A stretch of DNA of 53,134 bases from an uncultured Gammaproteobacteria bacterium (GTDB lineage Bacteria > Pseudomonadota > Gammaproteobacteria > HyVt-429). The notes under the pieces were generated by a model. That model saw only the letters and a program-made list of their open reading frames with translations, was not told the origin of the DNA and ran no database searches. The translations under genes were made by a program, and so were the position numbers. Shown here piece by piece: positions 21,930 through 35,189 of the stretch (position 1 is its first letter; the number at the start of each line of letters is the position of its first letter). The stretch is taken from NCBI GenBank assembly GCA_947259975.1, contig CAMYOD010000052.1:1-53134 (forward strand), in the 5' to 3' direction.

Positions 21930-22495
21930 CGCGTATTAATCTCTTACCCTGGCGCGAACTTCGACGCAGACAACTGTCGGCGCAATTGTTGCGCGGCAGC
22001 ATCGGCGCCTGGCTTCTCATGGGCCTTCTGGTGGGTTACGTGCATTGGCATTTTGGCGGCCTGATCAAAGATCAGCAGGGACGCAACGATTATCTGAGTA
22101 AGGAGATCACGAAACTCGACAAAGAAATTGCGGAGATCAAGGAGATTCGCGAGAAACGCGAAGAATTGATATCCCGAATCAATGTGATTCAGCAGTTACA
22201 AAAGGATCGTTCGGAAATCGTTCACGTCATGGATGATCTCGTATACAAGTTGCCCAGGGGTCTCTATTTAACGCTGTTCCAGAAAAATCAAAAAAATATC
22301 CTGCTGAAAGGTACCGCGCATTCCAATGCGCGTGTGTCATCGTTTATGCGACAGCTGGATGAATCAGACTGGTACAACAACCCAAGCCTTGATGTGATTA
22401 ACGTCAAACAGATCGAGGGTCGTCGAGTAAGCAATTTCACGCTCAGGGTTCGGCAGACGTCGACTACGCCTGCTGCGACTGACGACAGTTCGTGA
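21926..22495 (+). CDS. pilN: Type IV pilus assembly protein PilN
   Basis: Bitopic inner-membrane protein of the pilus alignment complex. The N-terminal cytoplasmic MTRINLLPWRE is the conserved PilM-binding INLLPWR motif. One transmembrane helix follows at about 27-45, then a periplasmic coiled coil (50-95, rich in K/E/I) and a ferredoxin-like fold. At 189 residues it has the usual length. It is expected to form a heterodimer with PilO. Confidence 0.94.
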   Translation: MTRINLLPWRELRRRQLSAQLLRGSIGAWLLMGLLVGYVHWHFGGLIKDQQGRNDYLSKEITKLDKEIAEIKEIREKREELISRINVIQQLQKDRSEIVHVMDDLVYKLPRGLYLTLFQKNQKNILLKGTAHSNARVSSFMRQLDESDWYNNPSLDVINVKQIEGRRVSNFTLRVRQTSTTPAATDDSS

Positions 22496-22514
22496 GGACG
22501 GCGCGAGCCTGATT

Positions 22515-23183
22515 ATGAATCTAGACGATTTCAAAAATCTTGATTTTGGCGACATTCGCTCCTGGCCGATCTCGGTCAAGCTGGTGGGCGTCGCGTTGGT
22601 GTGCGTCGCGATCCTGGGAGCCGGCTACTACTTCCTGATCAAGGATGATCGCGCGCAACTCGCCCGTGAACAGCAGGAAGAACAAGACTTGCGCCAGACG
22701 TTCCTCGGCAAGAAGGCGCTGGCTGTCAATCTGCCCGCCTATCGGGCGCAAATGGTAGAGATGCAAGAGAGCTTCGGTGTGTTGCTGAGACAGTTGCCGG
22801 ACAAGACCGAGATCCCCGAGCTATTGGTCGACATTACCCAGGCCGGATTGGCCCGCGGCCTGGAGTTTAAACTGTTCAAGCCCGGCAATAAGTCGGTGGA
22901 AGATTTCTATGCAACGCTGCCGATCAGCGTCGAGGTCGTCGGCACCTATCATGAGTTCGCGGAGTTCGTCAGCGATCTCGCAGCACTGCCGCGCATCGTT
23001 TCCATCGGCAATATCTCGATTGCGCCGGTGGATCCGCGTAAGGCGGACAAAGAAAATATTTCGCCCGGTAAGCTGATCATTACCGCGTCCGCACGAACCT
23101 ATCATTACCTGGACGAGGACGAGATCGCGGCCGCGAGCGCGGAGGACGATACCCAGAGGCGCGGCGCCCGGGCGCGGCGTTAA
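22515..23183 (+). CDS. pilO: Type IV pilus assembly protein PilO
   Basis: Inner-membrane partner of PilN. Of 222 residues, the short cytoplasmic N-terminus (MNLDDFKNLDFGDIRSWP) is followed by a transmembrane helix at about 25-46, a periplasmic coiled coil and a PilO domain with the conserved GLEFKLFKPG and PISVEVVGTYHEFAEFVSDLA segments. The gene lies 19 bases after pilN and 12 before pilP. The last 20 residues are rich in acidic and then arginine residues and not conserved. Confidence 0.94.
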   Translation: MNLDDFKNLDFGDIRSWPISVKLVGVALVCVAILGAGYYFLIKDDRAQLAREQQEEQDLRQTFLGKKALAVNLPAYRAQMVEMQESFGVLLRQLPDKTEIPELLVDITQAGLARGLEFKLFKPGNKSVEDFYATLPISVEVVGTYHEFAEFVSDLAALPRIVSIGNISIAPVDPRKADKENISPGKLIITASARTYHYLDEDEIAAASAEDDTQRRGARARR

Positions 23184-23195
23184 CAGGTTTGGAGT

Positions 23196-23738
23196 GTGAG
23201 CGATAACAAGATGAGAGCGTGGGGTAAATTGACAACGGCGGTGATGTGTCTGGCGTTGACGGCATGCGGTGGCGGCGAACTGGATGATTTGCATCAGTTC
23301 ACAGCGAATGCCCATGCCAACAGGAAACCCGAGATCGAGCCATTACCGCAGATCCTGCCCTATCGAAGCTTCGCCTATACCGCACAAAAGTCGGCGGATC
23401 CCTTCGATCGGGAAAATCTCCTGCCGGCGCAGGCCCTGGCCGGCGCCGATTCTGATGCCCTGGCACCGGATCCCAATCGGCGCAAGGACCCGCTCGAAGC
23501 GTTTCCGCTGGATGCGCTCCGGATGGTGGGCACAATGACCCGCGCAGACCAGGTCTGGGTTGTGGTGGGCGCGCCGGACGCGACGGTGCATCATGCCCGC
23601 ATGGGTGATCACGTGGGCCAGAATTTTGGCATCATTACGGAGATTCAGGAAGATTCGATAGCCATCATTGAACGAGTACGAGATCCAAACGGAAAATGGA
23701 TCGAGCGCGAGACCGGCCTCGCAATTAGTCAAAAATAA
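23196..23738 (+). CDS. pilP: Type IV pilus lipoprotein PilP
   Basis: Periplasmic lipoprotein linking PilNO to the secretin PilQ. A lipobox (ALTACGGG, lipidated Cys at residue 24 of this reading) follows a short hydrophobic leader. The C-terminal half is the beta-sandwich PilP domain (LEAFPLDALRMVGTM). The GTG at 23196 is listed, but an in-frame ATG at 23211 gives an equally good lipoprotein leader; neither has an ideally spaced Shine-Dalgarno. The stop codon shares a base with the first ATG of the pilQ frame. Confidence 0.92.
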   Translation: MSDNKMRAWGKLTTAVMCLALTACGGGELDDLHQFTANAHANRKPEIEPLPQILPYRSFAYTAQKSADPFDRENLLPAQALAGADSDALAPDPNRRKDPLEAFPLDALRMVGTMTRADQVWVVVGAPDATVHHARMGDHVGQNFGIITEIQEDSIAIIERVRDPNGKWIERETGLAISQK

Positions 23739-23758
23739 TGAGGAAAGAGGGCAATCCC

Positions 23759-25963
23759 ATGAAAACACCATCAGTAGCAGTACGCAGTCTGGTACATGCG
23801 AGTATTCGCTTATTGCTGATTTCTCTCATTATGCTTCCCGTGCAACTGTTGGCGCAGGATGCGCCGGCGCAGGCCAGCAACGAATTGCAGGACGTGACCT
23901 TCACGCCGATATCCGGTGGGCGCGTACAGATCAGGCTGAAAATGGCCCAGCAACCGGATGAGCCGGGGAGTTTCAGCATCAACAGGCCCGCGCGTATCGC
24001 CTTCGATTTCTTCAACACGACCAATGCTATGGGCAATAAGACGATCAGCGTTTCCGAGGGCGCGGTGGAAAATCTGTCGATGATCCAGGCCGGCAACCGT
24101 ACGCGCGTGGTGCTCAGTCTCGTCAAGTCCGTGGAATACGAGACGCACATCGATGCGGACGGCATGACGGTAACCATAGGCGGACTGCAACAAGCGGTCG
24201 CCGCGGATAAGGGCGCAACACGACAGCGTTTTGCGACCGCACCCATCAAGGGGCACCACAAATTACAGAACATCGATTTCAGACGCGGTCCCAAGGGCGA
24301 GGGCATGGTAATGATCACCATGTCCGACCCCTCTGTCGGAATTGATATTACCGAGCGGCCCGGCGAGATTACGGTGGAATTTCTGGATACCGAGACGCCC
24401 CAGTCGCTTGAACGGCGACTGGATGTAATCGATTTCGCCACGCCGGTAAAGACCGTCGATGCCTTCACCCAGGGCCGAAACTCACGCATCGTCATCGCCG
24501 CCGAGGGGGATTACAAGCAGCTGGCGTATCAGGCGGGATCCGTTTTCACCATCAATGTGCAAGAGCTTAAAGAGATCGAAAAGGTCCGCGAGGTCGATGA
24601 GTTCGGATATTCCGGTGAAGGTTTATCGCTCAATTTCAAAGACATTCCGGTGCGCTCTGCACTCCAGGTCATTGCCGATTTCACCGGCATCAACTTCATC
24701 ACTAGCGATGATGTCGAGGGCAATCTGACACTCAAATTAAAGGACGTACCCTGGGACCAGGCGCTGGACGTCATCCTGCAGACCAAGGGTCTGGCCAAGC
24801 GCCAGGATGGTAACGTCATCTGGGTGGCGCCGGCGGAAGAAATTGCCGCCAAGGAGAAGCAGCAACTGGAGGCCACCAAGACGGTCGCCGAGCTCGAGCC
24901 GCTGGTGTCGGAACTGATCGCGATCAACTACGCGAAAGCCGAAGATATCGCCAAGCTGCTCAAGTCGGTGCGCGCCGTCAGCCCGGGTGTCGAGTCGCGC
25001 GCGTTCAGCAGCATCAGCATCGATAACCTGGTAACGGAAAAGAACAGCCTGCTATCGCCCCGCGGCAACGTCACTGTCGATGAGCGTACCAATTCAATCC
25101 TGGTACAGGATACCGCGGGCAAGATCCGGGACATCAAAAAGCTCATCGCCCGGCTGGATCAGCCGGTACGTCAGGTGCTTATCGAAACCCGCATCGTCGA
25201 GGCGAACGACGACTTCAGTCGCACCCTGGGTGCACGCTTCGGTATCACCAACCGCAATCGCAGCCTGAATCTACCGGGCGCGCCGGACACCAACCTGGGT
25301 GACGGTGTAGTGACCGGGCGCCTGGAGAATACGGAAGGTATCTATAACGAGGATACTTATCTGGTAAATGAGGACGGCCTGATGGTGGACCTGCCGTCGC
25401 CGGGTCTGGAAGGTCGGCGCGCGAGCTCTCTGGCGTTTACCATATTCAAGATCGGTGCCACCCATCTACTGGCCCTGGAACTGTCGGCCCTGGAAGCGGA
25501 GCAGAAAGGCAAGATTATCGCCAGCCCGCGTCTCGTCACCGCGAACCAGAAAGAGGCCTTCATCGAGCAGGGTCAGGAGCGAATCTTTCCGCCGTCGGGT
25601 TTGAGCGACCGGCCGACACTGGTTGAAGCCAAGCTGCGTCTGACGGTTACGCCGCAGATAACGCCTGAGAACAGCATCATCCTGGATGTGCTGGTGGAGC
25701 AGGATACCTTCGTCTCGCCGGCGGATCCGACCATCAATACCAAGCGTATCTCGACACAGGTGCTGCTGGATAATGGCGAAACCGTTGTAATCGGCGGCGT
25801 CTATCAGGAGGAACAGAAGAACGATGTAATCAAGACACCGTTCCTGGGCGACCTGCCTTTCGTTGGCGCGCTATTCCGAGAGCGCACCCGCGAGCGGGAG
25901 AAGGTTGAACTCTTGATCTTCCTGACACCGAAAATACTCAGCTCGGCGCTCGATGTCAGCTAA
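23759..25963 (+). CDS. pilQ: Type IV pilus secretin PilQ
   Basis: Outer-membrane secretin through which the pilus is extruded. I choose the ATG at 23759 (734 residues), preceded by GAGG at 23747-23750, over an in-frame ATG at 23738, because it begins the signal peptide directly (cleavage after LLAQ near 34). Order: two AMIN domains that bind peptidoglycan (about 40-130 and 160-250), an STN/N0 domain (about 295-365), an N1 domain, and the secretin domain (about 500-730) with VPFLGD-type GDLPFVGALF and VELLIFLTPKIL. It is the last gene of the operon and is followed by a strong terminator. Confidence 0.96.
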   Translation: MKTPSVAVRSLVHASIRLLLISLIMLPVQLLAQDAPAQASNELQDVTFTPISGGRVQIRLKMAQQPDEPGSFSINRPARIAFDFFNTTNAMGNKTISVSEGAVENLSMIQAGNRTRVVLSLVKSVEYETHIDADGMTVTIGGLQQAVAADKGATRQRFATAPIKGHHKLQNIDFRRGPKGEGMVMITMSDPSVGIDITERPGEITVEFLDTETPQSLERRLDVIDFATPVKTVDAFTQGRNSRIVIAAEGDYKQLAYQAGSVFTINVQELKEIEKVREVDEFGYSGEGLSLNFKDIPVRSALQVIADFTGINFITSDDVEGNLTLKLKDVPWDQALDVILQTKGLAKRQDGNVIWVAPAEEIAAKEKQQLEATKTVAELEPLVSELIAINYAKAEDIAKLLKSVRAVSPGVESRAFSSISIDNLVTEKNSLLSPRGNVTVDERTNSILVQDTAGKIRDIKKLIARLDQPVRQVLIETRIVEANDDFSRTLGARFGITNRNRSLNLPGAPDTNLGDGVVTGRLENTEGIYNEDTYLVNEDGLMVDLPSPGLEGRRASSLAFTIFKIGATHLLALELSALEAEQKGKIIASPRLVTANQKEAFIEQGQERIFPPSGLSDRPTLVEAKLRLTVTPQITPENSIILDVLVEQDTFVSPADPTINTKRISTQVLLDNGETVVIGGVYQEEQKNDVIKTPFLGDLPFVGALFRERTREREKVELLIFLTPKILSSALDVS

Positions 25964-26032
25964 CGCTTGATTTGTTCGTTCGATGCTGGCATATCTGCCG
26001 GCGTTCGAACGGGGCTTCTGATTACCTCGTGG

Positions 26033-26060
26033 GACCGCGGCATTCGCCGCGGTCTTGTTT
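26033..26060 (+). terminator. Rho-independent terminator after pilQ
   Basis: A 9-base stem, GACCGCGGC (26033-26041) and GCCGCGGTC (26046-26054), with a 4-base loop ATTC, followed by TTGTTT. A weaker imperfect hairpin (arms CGTTCGA and TCGAACG) lies just upstream at about 25977-26011. It should end the pilMNOPQ transcript before aroK. Confidence 0.75.
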
Positions 26061-26121
26061 ATGGATCGCACATCAATGGATCGTAGCCGGGTCCACGCGA
26101 ACCTGAAGATATAATATCGAT

Positions 26122-26634
26122 ATGCATCGTAATATATTCCTGATCGGCCCAATGGGCGTGGGTAAGACCACGATCGGCCGTCATGTGGCAAAGCTTCTCA
26201 ATATGGATTTCATGGACTCCGACCATGAGATCGAGGCGCGCACCGGTGTGACGATCCCGGTGATTTTCGATATCGAGGGCGAAGAGGGATTTCGCAAGCG
26301 AGAAATCAAGATGCTCGACGAGCTCACCGAGAAGCAGAATCTGGTGCTCGCGACCGGAGGCGGCGCGGTATTGTCTGATGTGAACCGTCGCGTGCTTCGC
26401 AAACGCGGTACCGTTGTTTATCTTCATGCATCGATAGAAACGCAGACTGAGCGTACCCGGCGGAGCCGAAATCGACCGCTGCTCGATACGGACGACCCGG
26501 AAGCGCGATTGCGCGAACTGATGGAAATTCGTGAGCCGCTATATCGACAAGAAGCCGACGTCGTGATCGATACTGATAATCGTTCGCCCGCAAAGGTCGC
26601 CCGCGAAATTGTCGCGAAACTCGAAGAATCATGA
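26122..26634 (+). CDS. aroK: Shikimate kinase
   Basis: Phosphorylates shikimate at the 3-hydroxyl with ATP. The 170 residues have Walker [13 protein letters not shown] (9-20), the shikimate-binding Asp in [15 protein letters not shown] (near 80), and the arginine-rich lid RRSRNRPLL. Length is typical. It overlaps aroB by 4 bases. pilQ-aroK-aroB is a conserved gammaproteobacterial order. Confidence 0.96.
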   Translation: MHRNIFLIGPMGVGKTTIGRHVAKLLNMDFMDSDHEIEARTGVTIPVIFDIEGEEGFRKREIKMLDELTEKQNLVLATGGGAVLSDVNRRVLRKRGTVVYLHASIETQTERTRRSRNRPLLDTDDPEARLRELMEIREPLYRQEADVVIDTDNRSPAKVAREIVAKLEES

Positions 26635-27713
26635 AGCAACTCGAAGTCGATCTTGGATACAGAAGCTATCCGATCCTCATCGGCGACGGAATTCTCGACC
26701 AGGCGGATATTCTCAAGCCCTATATTTCGGGCCCTCAAGTCATGGTCGTCAGCAACGAAACCGTGGCACCCATCTATCTCGACCGACTCGTAGCGGGGCT
26801 GCCGAAACTGCAGGTGCTCACGCATGTACTGCCCGACGGCGAGGAATACAAGACGCTCGAGACACTCAACGGTATTTTTGATGCGCTACTCGCCGCACCC
26901 TGTGATCGGGGCGTGACCCTGATCGCCCTGGGTGGCGGCGTGGTTGGCGACATTACCGGTTTTGCGGCCGCGTGTTATCAACGCGGCGTCGCCTACATCC
27001 AGGTGCCGACCACCTTGTTGGCACAGGTCGACTCGTCGGTTGGCGGCAAGACCGGTGTAAATCATCGGCTTGGCAAAAATATGATCGGCGCGTTCCATCA
27101 GCCACGTTGTGTGCTCGCGGACACCGGCACTCTGAACACCCTTGAAGATCGCCAGCTGCATGCCGGTATCGCCGAGGTCATTAAATACGGTCTGATACGC
27201 GACCCGCAGTTCTTTACCTGGCTGGAAGAGAATATCGAGGCGCTGCTCGCTCGCGACCCGGCGGCACTGCAGTACGCAATCGAGCATTCATGCCGTAACA
27301 AGAGCGAGATCGTTGCGCAAGACGAGAAAGAGTCGGGGATTCGCGCCTTGCTGAATCTGGGTCATACCTTCGGGCATGCGATCGAGACCGGGATCGGGTA
27401 TGGCCAATGGCTGCATGGCGAAGCCGTCGCGGCCGGGATGTGTATGGCGGCGGATCTGTCGCAGCGCATCGGCTGGTTGGCGCCGGAAGAGGCGCAGCGG
27501 GCGCGCCGCCTGATCGAGCGCGCCCAACTTCCTGTCCTCGCGCCGGGCGAGATCGATGCCGATCGTTTCCTCGAGCTGATGTCGGTGGACAAAAAAGTAC
27601 AGGCCGGACGCTTGCGGCTGATCCTGCTTAAGGCGATCGGTGAGGCGGTGATTACCGATGACTTCGACGCCACGGCATTGCGCGATACCCTGACTGCATG
27701 CCGGGCCGCTTGA
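26631..27713 (+). CDS. aroB: 3-dehydroquinate synthase
   Basis: NAD- and metal-dependent enzyme of the shikimate pathway that converts DAHP to 3-dehydroquinate. At 360 residues it shows the NAD-binding [25 protein letters not shown] and [22 protein letters not shown] motifs. Metal ligands are visible in the [10 protein letters not shown] region and HGEAVAAGM. The start ATG lies in the overlap with aroK, so the two are probably translationally coupled. Confidence 0.97.
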   Translation: MKQLEVDLGYRSYPILIGDGILDQADILKPYISGPQVMVVSNETVAPIYLDRLVAGLPKLQVLTHVLPDGEEYKTLETLNGIFDALLAAPCDRGVTLIALGGGVVGDITGFAAACYQRGVAYIQVPTTLLAQVDSSVGGKTGVNHRLGKNMIGAFHQPRCVLADTGTLNTLEDRQLHAGIAEVIKYGLIRDPQFFTWLEENIEALLARDPAALQYAIEHSCRNKSEIVAQDEKESGIRALLNLGHTFGHAIETGIGYGQWLHGEAVAAGMCMAADLSQRIGWLAPEEAQRARRLIERAQLPVLAPGEIDADRFLELMSVDKKVQAGRLRLILLKAIGEAVITDDFDATALRDTLTACRAA

Positions 27714-27787
27714 ACACAAGAGTTCCAGTCGCTGCCGTCACGGTGTTGCCGTGGTGTCTGCACGAAGTTCTGATTGGGCGCTGAGTC

Positions 27788-28942
27788 ATGCTTCAGTTAG
27801 CTCCCTATGCTGCCCACGACGAGGATTCCCGCGGACGCCGCGTTGCCGAACCGCAGCCGTCGCGACGCGGAGAGTTTCAGCGTGATCGGGACCGTATTAT
27901 TCATTCGACCGCGTTCCGTCGTCTCGAATACAAGACCCAGGTTTTCGTGAACCACGAGGGCGACCTGTTCCGTACGCGCCTCACTCATTCCATCGAAGTG
28001 GCACAGATCGCGCGTTCGATCGCACGTGCATTGCAACTGCATGAGGATCTGGCGGAAGCGATTTCGCTGGCACACGATCTGGGACATACGCCCTTCGGGC
28101 ATTCGGGTCAGGATGCTCTCAATGCCTGTATGAAGCCTTTCGGCGGGTTCGAGCATAATCTGCAATCGCTACGCGTCGTCGATTCGCTGGAGGAAAAATA
28201 CGCAGATTTTCCGGGACTTAATCTGACCTTTGAATCCCGTGAAGGCATTCTCAAGCATTGCAGTCGCACCAATGCGCGTGCGCTCGGCGATGTCGGTCAG
28301 CGGTTTCTCGATGGCACCCAGCCCAGCCTGGAGGCGCAACTGTGCAATCTGGCGGATGAGATCGCCTATAACAATCACGACGTGGACGACGGCTTGCGCT
28401 ATGGATTGATCACGATCGACGAGTTGCTGGAAATCGAGTTGTTCGGTGAGCAGTATCGAGCGGTTGCAGCGGCCTATCCTGCATTGTCCCAGCGGCGCCA
28501 GATTCACGAGATCGTGCGCCGCATGATCAATCATGTGGTGGTCGATCTTATTGAGTATAGTGAGACGCGCCTGCGTGAATCGGGTGCCACCAGCATCGAT
28601 GACGTACGCCGGTCGGACCAGACGTTGATAGCGTTTTCCCCGCAAGTCCGGGAACAGGCGCTGACGCTTAAGCGCTTTCTGCGCGAAAACCTCTATAACC
28701 ACTACCGTGTCCGCAGGATGAGCCGCAAGTCGGTCAAGATCATTACCGACATGTTCGAAGTCTTCATGGCGGACTACCGTACCTTGCCACCGCAATACCA
28801 GGACGCGATCCGTGACGGCAACGGAGGACCGGCGGACGCCGAACACAAGGCACGCACCGTCGCCGACTATATCGCCGGGATGACGGATCGCTATGCGATC
28901 CGCGAGCATGCCCGGCTATTCGCGCCCCAGGAACAGACCTAG
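27788..28942 (+). CDS. dGTPase-like HD-domain triphosphohydrolase
   Basis: Deoxyguanosinetriphosphate triphosphohydrolase-like protein expected to cleave dNTPs to nucleoside and triphosphate. The 384 residues have the start [25 protein letters not shown], then the HD metal site: His in [15 protein letters not shown] and the His-Asp pair in [16 protein letters not shown] distal Asp lies in [15 protein letters not shown]. The C-terminal substrate-regulatory region is complete. This is the shorter class that often follows aroB in gammaproteobacteria, so substrate specificity is uncertain. It lies 74 bases after aroB. Confidence 0.9.
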   Translation: MLQLAPYAAHDEDSRGRRVAEPQPSRRGEFQRDRDRIIHSTAFRRLEYKTQVFVNHEGDLFRTRLTHSIEVAQIARSIARALQLHEDLAEAISLAHDLGHTPFGHSGQDALNACMKPFGGFEHNLQSLRVVDSLEEKYADFPGLNLTFESREGILKHCSRTNARALGDVGQRFLDGTQPSLEAQLCNLADEIAYNNHDVDDGLRYGLITIDELLEIELFGEQYRAVAAAYPALSQRRQIHEIVRRMINHVVVDLIEYSETRLRESGATSIDDVRRSDQTLIAFSPQVREQALTLKRFLRENLYNHYRVRRMSRKSVKIITDMFEVFMADYRTLPPQYQDAIRDGNGGPADAEHKARTVADYIAGMTDRYAIREHARLFAPQEQT

Positions 28943-29060
28943 GCACGCCGTCCGTCGCAGCGGCGCGTCCGGCCCGGGTCCTGCCTACTATCTGCCGCAT
29001 AAGGCCTTTATAAACATAATGTTATTGCCGGGCTGGGCCGGGGCGCGAGACCCCGGTCAA

Positions 29061-29089
29061 TTGAACAGGGCAGGGTCGGCCGGTATACT
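29061..29089 (+). promoter_or_regulatory. Likely gltB promoter
   Basis: TTGAAC (29061-29066), a 17-base spacer and TATACT (29084-29089) form a plausible sigma-70 promoter in the 241-base gap before gltB. Transcription would start near 29096, giving a leader of about 88 bases. Nothing else in the gap is recognisable. Confidence 0.5.
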
Positions 29090-29183
29090 TCCCCGGCTCC
29101 GCACGCGGCCCAGACCTGTTTCTGGCGCGGTTGCGGAGTCCGTTGGCCCTTCCCGGCCGATAATCACAACGCGGTGAACTAAC

Positions 29184-32100
29184 TTGGCAGCACAAATCAC
29201 ACAGCCAGGCGGCCTTTACCGGCCGGAGTTTGAGAAAGACAACTGCGGTTTCGGTCTGATCGCGCAAATGGACGGCGTGCCGAGCCATTGGCTCGTCACG
29301 ACCGCGATCACTGCGCTCGCGCGTCTCACCCATCGCGGCGCGGTCGCGGCAGACCGCAAGACCGGTGACGGTTGCGGCTTACTGCTGAAGAAGCCGGATC
29401 AATTCCTGCGCGCAATTGCCGATGAGCTCGGCTACGGGCTCGCGGAGCATTACGCCGTGGGTATGGTGTTTCTCAATACCGACGAGTCGCGCGCCGCCAT
29501 CGCGCGCGATCGTCTCGTCCGGGAGCTAACGGACGAAGGTCTCGAGGTCCTGGGTTGGCGCGAAGTGCCGGTCGATCCGAGCGCATGCGGTGAGGAAGCC
29601 CTCAAGACGCTGCCGCATATCGAGCAGATTTTCGTGAATGCGCCGGCTGACGTCGATGAGGCAGTACTCGAACGACGCCTGTATATTGCTCGCCGTCGCA
29701 CCGAGAAGGCGATCCAGCCGGATGACGATACCTTTTATATACCGAGTCTGTCGGCACGGGTCATTTCCTACAAAGGCCTGGTGATGCCGGCGAATCTCCC
29801 GGTGTTCTATAGCGACCTGCACGATGAGCGCCTGACCTCGGCGCTGTGTGTGTTCCATCAACGCTTCTCCACCAATACCTGGCCGCAGTGGCGCCTGGCG
29901 CAGCCGTTCCGCTTCCTCGCCCATAACGGCGAAATCAACACCATCCAGGGAAATCGCAATTGGTCGGTGGCGCGCGCACATACATTCGACACGCCATTGC
30001 TGGCCATGGAAGATGCGCGCCCGTTGGTGTCGATGACGGGCTCGGATTCAAGCAGCCTCGATAACATGTTAGAGGCCCTGCTCGCCGGCGGCATGGATGT
30101 ATTTCGCGCCATGCAGCTATTGATCCCACCGGCCTGGCAAAACGTCGATACCATGGATCCGGATCTGCGTGCGTTCTATGAATACAATTCCATGCATATG
30201 GAGCCGTGGGATGGCCCTGCCGGAATCGTGCTGACCGACGGCCGTCATGCCGCGTGCGTCATGGATCGCAACGGCCTGCGTCCCGCCCGTTATGTGGTGA
30301 CCAAGGATCGTCACATTACGCTTGCATCCGAGATCGGTGTCTATGATTACAGACCCGAAGATGTGGTGTCCAAGGGGCGTCTCAAACCCGGACAGATGAT
30401 CGCGGCGGATACCACCACCGGCGAGCTGCTCTTACCGGCGGATATCTTCGCCCAGCTCAAATCGCGGAATCCTTATCGGGAGTGGCTCGACGCGAGTTCG
30501 ACACGCATCGAATCGGTCCTCGATGAGGAGGCCGCCTGTAGCGTCGCCATCAACCCCGCCACATTGGCCATCCTCGAGAAGCAGTTTCAGGTCAGTTTCG
30601 AGGAACGTGACCAGATTCTGCGGGTGTTGGCGGAAGCGGGCCAGGAGGCGGTCGGGTCCATGGGCGATGACACGCCATTACCGGTGTTGTCGACCCGCGT
30701 GCGTTCCCTCTATGACTATTTTCGCCAGCAGTTCGCGCAGGTCACCAATCCGCCGATCGACCCGCTGCGCGAGCGGATCGTCATGTCGCTGGAGACCTGT
30801 TTCGGCCGCGAGAAGAATCTCTTCGCCGAGTCCGCGGCACACGCGAAGCGCGTATTGGTGGATTCGCCGGTGCTGTCGAGCAGCAAGTTCAACCAGTTGC
30901 TGGCCCTGGACGATCCGGATTACGCGCATACCCGGATCGATCTGAATTATCCGTCCACCGACAACCTGCGCGATGCCCTCGTGTCGGTGTGCGACCAGGC
31001 GGTGGCCGCGGTACGTGGCGGTGTGACCATCATCGTACTCTCGGACCGGGAGATCGCGCGCGACCGGATCCCGATCCACACGCTGCTGGCCACCGGCGCC
31101 GTGCACCATCGTCTCATCGACGAGGGCTTGCGCTGCGATGCAAATATGGTGATCGAGACGGGCACCGCACGTGATCCGCACCATTTTGCGGCCCTGATTG
31201 GTTACGGCGCGACCGCAATCTATCCCTACCTGGCGTACGATTGCCTGTGCGACATGATTCGCAGCAAGGAGATCGTCGACAAGGAGCCCGTCGCGGTCAT
31301 GCAGGACTACCGATACGGCATCAACAAGGGTCTGTTCAAGATCATCTCCAAGATGGGGATCTCGACCATCGCCAGTTATCGCGGCGCCCAGTTGTTCGAG
31401 GCGGTGGGCCTGAGTTCCGAGGTCGTCGACTTGTGTTTCCGCGGCACGACCTGCCGGATCGAGGGCACCCGATTCTCGCATCTGGAGTCGGACCAGCGTG
31501 CACTCGCGCGTGACGCCTGGAACCCGCGCAAGTCGACAGAGCAGGGCGGCCTGCTCAAGTACGTGCACGGCGGCGAGTACCACGCCTACAATCCGGATGT
31601 GGTCAACACGATTCACGAAGCCGTGAAAAGCGGCGACTATGACAAGTACCAGGAGTTCGCGGAACTCGTCAATTCGCGACCGCCAATGGTGTTACGTGAT
31701 CTGTTACGCCTGAAGGATAACGTCACGCCGGTTTCGGTCGATGATGTGGAACCCACCGAGGACATCCTCAAGCGCTTTGATTCCGCCGGCATGTCGCTCG
31801 GTGCGCTGTCGCCGGAGGCCCATGAAACCCTGGCCGAGGCGATGAATCGTCTCGGCGGCCGCTCCAATTCCGGCGAAGGCGCCGAGGACCCGGAGCGCTA
31901 CGGCACCGTAAAGATGTCGAAGATCAAACAGGTCGCCTCCGGCCGTTTCGGTGTCACCCCGGCCTACCTGGTGAATGCGGAAGTGCTGCAGATCAAGATC
32001 GCCCAGGGCGCGAAGCCCGGCGAGGGCGGTCAACTGCCGGGGCACAAGGTCGACAAGTTGATCGCGCGCCTGCGCTATTCGCGACCGGGTGTGGCGTTGA

Positions 32101-33650
32101 TTTCACCGCCGCCGCATCACGATATCTATTCGATCGAGGACCTGGCACAGCTCATTTTCGACCTCAAGCAGGTCAACCCGGATGCCCTGGTGTCGGTGAA
32201 GCTGGTGGCGGAGGCGGGCGTTGGCACGATCGCGGCGGGCGTCGCCAAGGCCTATGCAGACCTGATCACGATTTCCGGCTATGACGGCGGCACCGGCGCC
32301 AGTCCTCTGACCAGCGTGAAATATGCCGGCGGCCCCTGGGAGCTGGGGCTGACCGAGACCCACCAGGCATTACGCGCGAACGACTTGCGCGGCAAGGTGC
32401 GTGTACAGACCGACGGCGGATTGAAGACCGGAGTGGATGTGGTGAAGGCGGCGATCCTGGGCGCGGAGAGTTTTGGTTTCGGCACCATGCCCATGGTGGC
32501 GTTGGGCTGTAAATATCTGCGTATCTGTCACCTCAACAACTGCGCGACCGGTGTGGCGACACAAAACAATGTCCTGCGCAGCAAGCATTTCATCGGCCAG
32601 GTGCAGATGGTCATGAACTATTTTCGTTTCGTTGCCCAGGAAACACGTGAATTGATGGCGGCCCTCGGAGTATGCAAGATTACCGATCTGATCGGGCGCA
32701 CGGATCTCCTGGAGATTCTGCCCGGCCCTACGGACAAGCAGGCTCATCTTGATCTGAGCCCGATCCTGTCCCATGCGGGAATACCCGCGGCCAAGCCCCA
32801 CTATTGTGAAGTGGAACGTAACGAGCCCTTCGACAAGGGTGAGCTGGCCGAACAAATGGTGGCAGACACCTTGTCCGCCATCGAACAGAAAGCCGGCGGC
32901 GAATTTCATTACACAATCCAGAATGTTAACCGTTCCATCGGCGCGCGCGTGTCCGGTGAAATCGCCAAGCGTCACGGCAACCAGGGCATGGCTGAGACGC
33001 CGGTGATCATTCGCCTCGAGGGTACCGCCGGGCAGAGCTTCGGCGTCTGGAACGCGGGTGGATTGCATTTGTATTTGCAGGGTGACGCCAACGACTACGT
33101 CGGCAAGGGCATGGCCGGCGGCAAGCTGGTCCTGTCACCGCCAACCGCCAGCGGCTTCGACACACATACGACCACCATCATGGGTAACACCTGCCTGTAC
33201 GGTGCCACCGGCGGCAGATTATTCGCGGCGGGCATGGCGGGTGAACGCTTCGCGGTGCGTAACTCCGGCGCCCACGCGGTGGTCGAAGGTGTGGGCGACC
33301 ACGGTTGTGAATACATGACCGGTGGCGTCGTCACGGTCCTCGGTCCCACCGGCCTGAATTTCGGTGCCGGCATGACCGGGGGCTTCGCCTTCGTACTCGA
33401 CCTCGAAAACGCCTTCCCGGATCACTACAATCACGAGCTCATCGATATACATCGATTAAGCCCGGAGCATATGGAGGCGCATCGCAACTACCTCCACGGC
33501 ATGATCGAGGAGTTCGTGGCCGAGACCGACAGCCCGTGGGGGCGACGCATACTCGAGGATTTTGGCACCTATCTCGGTAAGTTCTGGCTCGTGAAACCCA
33601 CCGCGGAAAACATCGAGACCCTCTTGGATACGCTGCTGCAGGCAGCGTAG
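29184..33650 (+). CDS. gltB: Glutamate synthase, large subunit
   Basis: Large subunit of NADPH-dependent GOGAT, making glutamate from glutamine and 2-oxoglutarate. Of 1488 residues, the N-terminal glutaminase domain has nucleophile Cys21 (KDNCGFGL), exposed after removal of a 20-residue propeptide. A central linker domain follows, then an FMN-binding synthase domain ([20 protein letters not shown]-like [13 protein letters not shown]). The 3Fe-4S ligands lie in [18 protein letters not shown], and a C-terminal beta-helix GXGXG region closes it. The start is TTG with a weak GGTGA upstream; the N-terminus aligns well with known GltB. gltD follows after 102 bases. Confidence 0.97.
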   Translation: MAAQITQPGGLYRPEFEKDNCGFGLIAQMDGVPSHWLVTTAITALARLTHRGAVAADRKTGDGCGLLLKKPDQFLRAIADELGYGLAEHYAVGMVFLNTDESRAAIARDRLVRELTDEGLEVLGWREVPVDPSACGEEALKTLPHIEQIFVNAPADVDEAVLERRLYIARRRTEKAIQPDDDTFYIPSLSARVISYKGLVMPANLPVFYSDLHDERLTSALCVFHQRFSTNTWPQWRLAQPFRFLAHNGEINTIQGNRNWSVARAHTFDTPLLAMEDARPLVSMTGSDSSSLDNMLEALLAGGMDVFRAMQLLIPPAWQNVDTMDPDLRAFYEYNSMHMEPWDGPAGIVLTDGRHAACVMDRNGLRPARYVVTKDRHITLASEIGVYDYRPEDVVSKGRLKPGQMIAADTTTGELLLPADIFAQLKSRNPYREWLDASSTRIESVLDEEAACSVAINPATLAILEKQFQVSFEERDQILRVLAEAGQEAVGSMGDDTPLPVLSTRVRSLYDYFRQQFAQVTNPPIDPLRERIVMSLETCFGREKNLFAESAAHAKRVLVDSPVLSSSKFNQLLALDDPDYAHTRIDLNYPSTDNLRDALVSVCDQAVAAVRGGVTIIVLSDREIARDRIPIHTLLATGAVHHRLIDEGLRCDANMVIETGTARDPHHFAALIGYGATAIYPYLAYDCLCDMIRSKEIVDKEPVAVMQDYRYGINKGLFKIISKMGISTIASYRGAQLFEAVGLSSEVVDLCFRGTTCRIEGTRFSHLESDQRALARDAWNPRKSTEQGGLLKYVHGGEYHAYNPDVVNTIHEAVKSGDYDKYQEFAELVNSRPPMVLRDLLRLKDNVTPVSVDDVEPTEDILKRFDSAGMSLGALSPEAHETLAEAMNRLGGRSNSGEGAEDPERYGTVKMSKIKQVASGRFGVTPAYLVNAEVLQIKIAQGAKPGEGGQLPGHKVDKLIARLRYSRPGVALISPPPHHDIYSIEDLAQLIFDLKQVNPDALVSVKLVAEAGVGTIAAGVAKAYADLITISGYDGGTGASPLTSVKYAGGPWELGLTETHQALRANDLRGKVRVQTDGGLKTGVDVVKAAILGAESFGFGTMPMVALGCKYLRICHLNNCATGVATQNNVLRSKHFIGQVQMVMNYFRFVAQETRELMAALGVCKITDLIGRTDLLEILPGPTDKQAHLDLSPILSHAGIPAAKPHYCEVERNEPFDKGELAEQMVADTLSAIEQKAGGEFHYTIQNVNRSIGARVSGEIAKRHGNQGMAETPVIIRLEGTAGQSFGVWNAGGLHLYLQGDANDYVGKGMAGGKLVLSPPTASGFDTHTTTIMGNTCLYGATGGRLFAAGMAGERFAVRNSGAHAVVEGVGDHGCEYMTGGVVTVLGPTGLNFGAGMTGGFAFVLDLENAFPDHYNHELIDIHRLSPEHMEAHRNYLHGMIEEFVAETDSPWGRRILEDFGTYLGKFWLVKPTAENIETLLDTLLQAA

Positions 33651-33689
33651 CCAACAGCATTCGCGGCCGGCCGATAGCGATCGACGTAA

Positions 33690-35178
<1,489 letters not shown>

Positions 35179-35189
<11 letters not shown>

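Noticed and set aside
28943-29183. Glutamine- or nitrogen-sensing riboswitch before gltB
   Set aside because: No conserved aptamer sequence is seen; only an ordinary promoter-like pair can be supported.
30678-31616. Long open frame on the minus strand inside gltB
   Set aside because: It is antisense to conserved GltB sequence, and its peptide resembles no family; long shadow frames are expected at this GC content.
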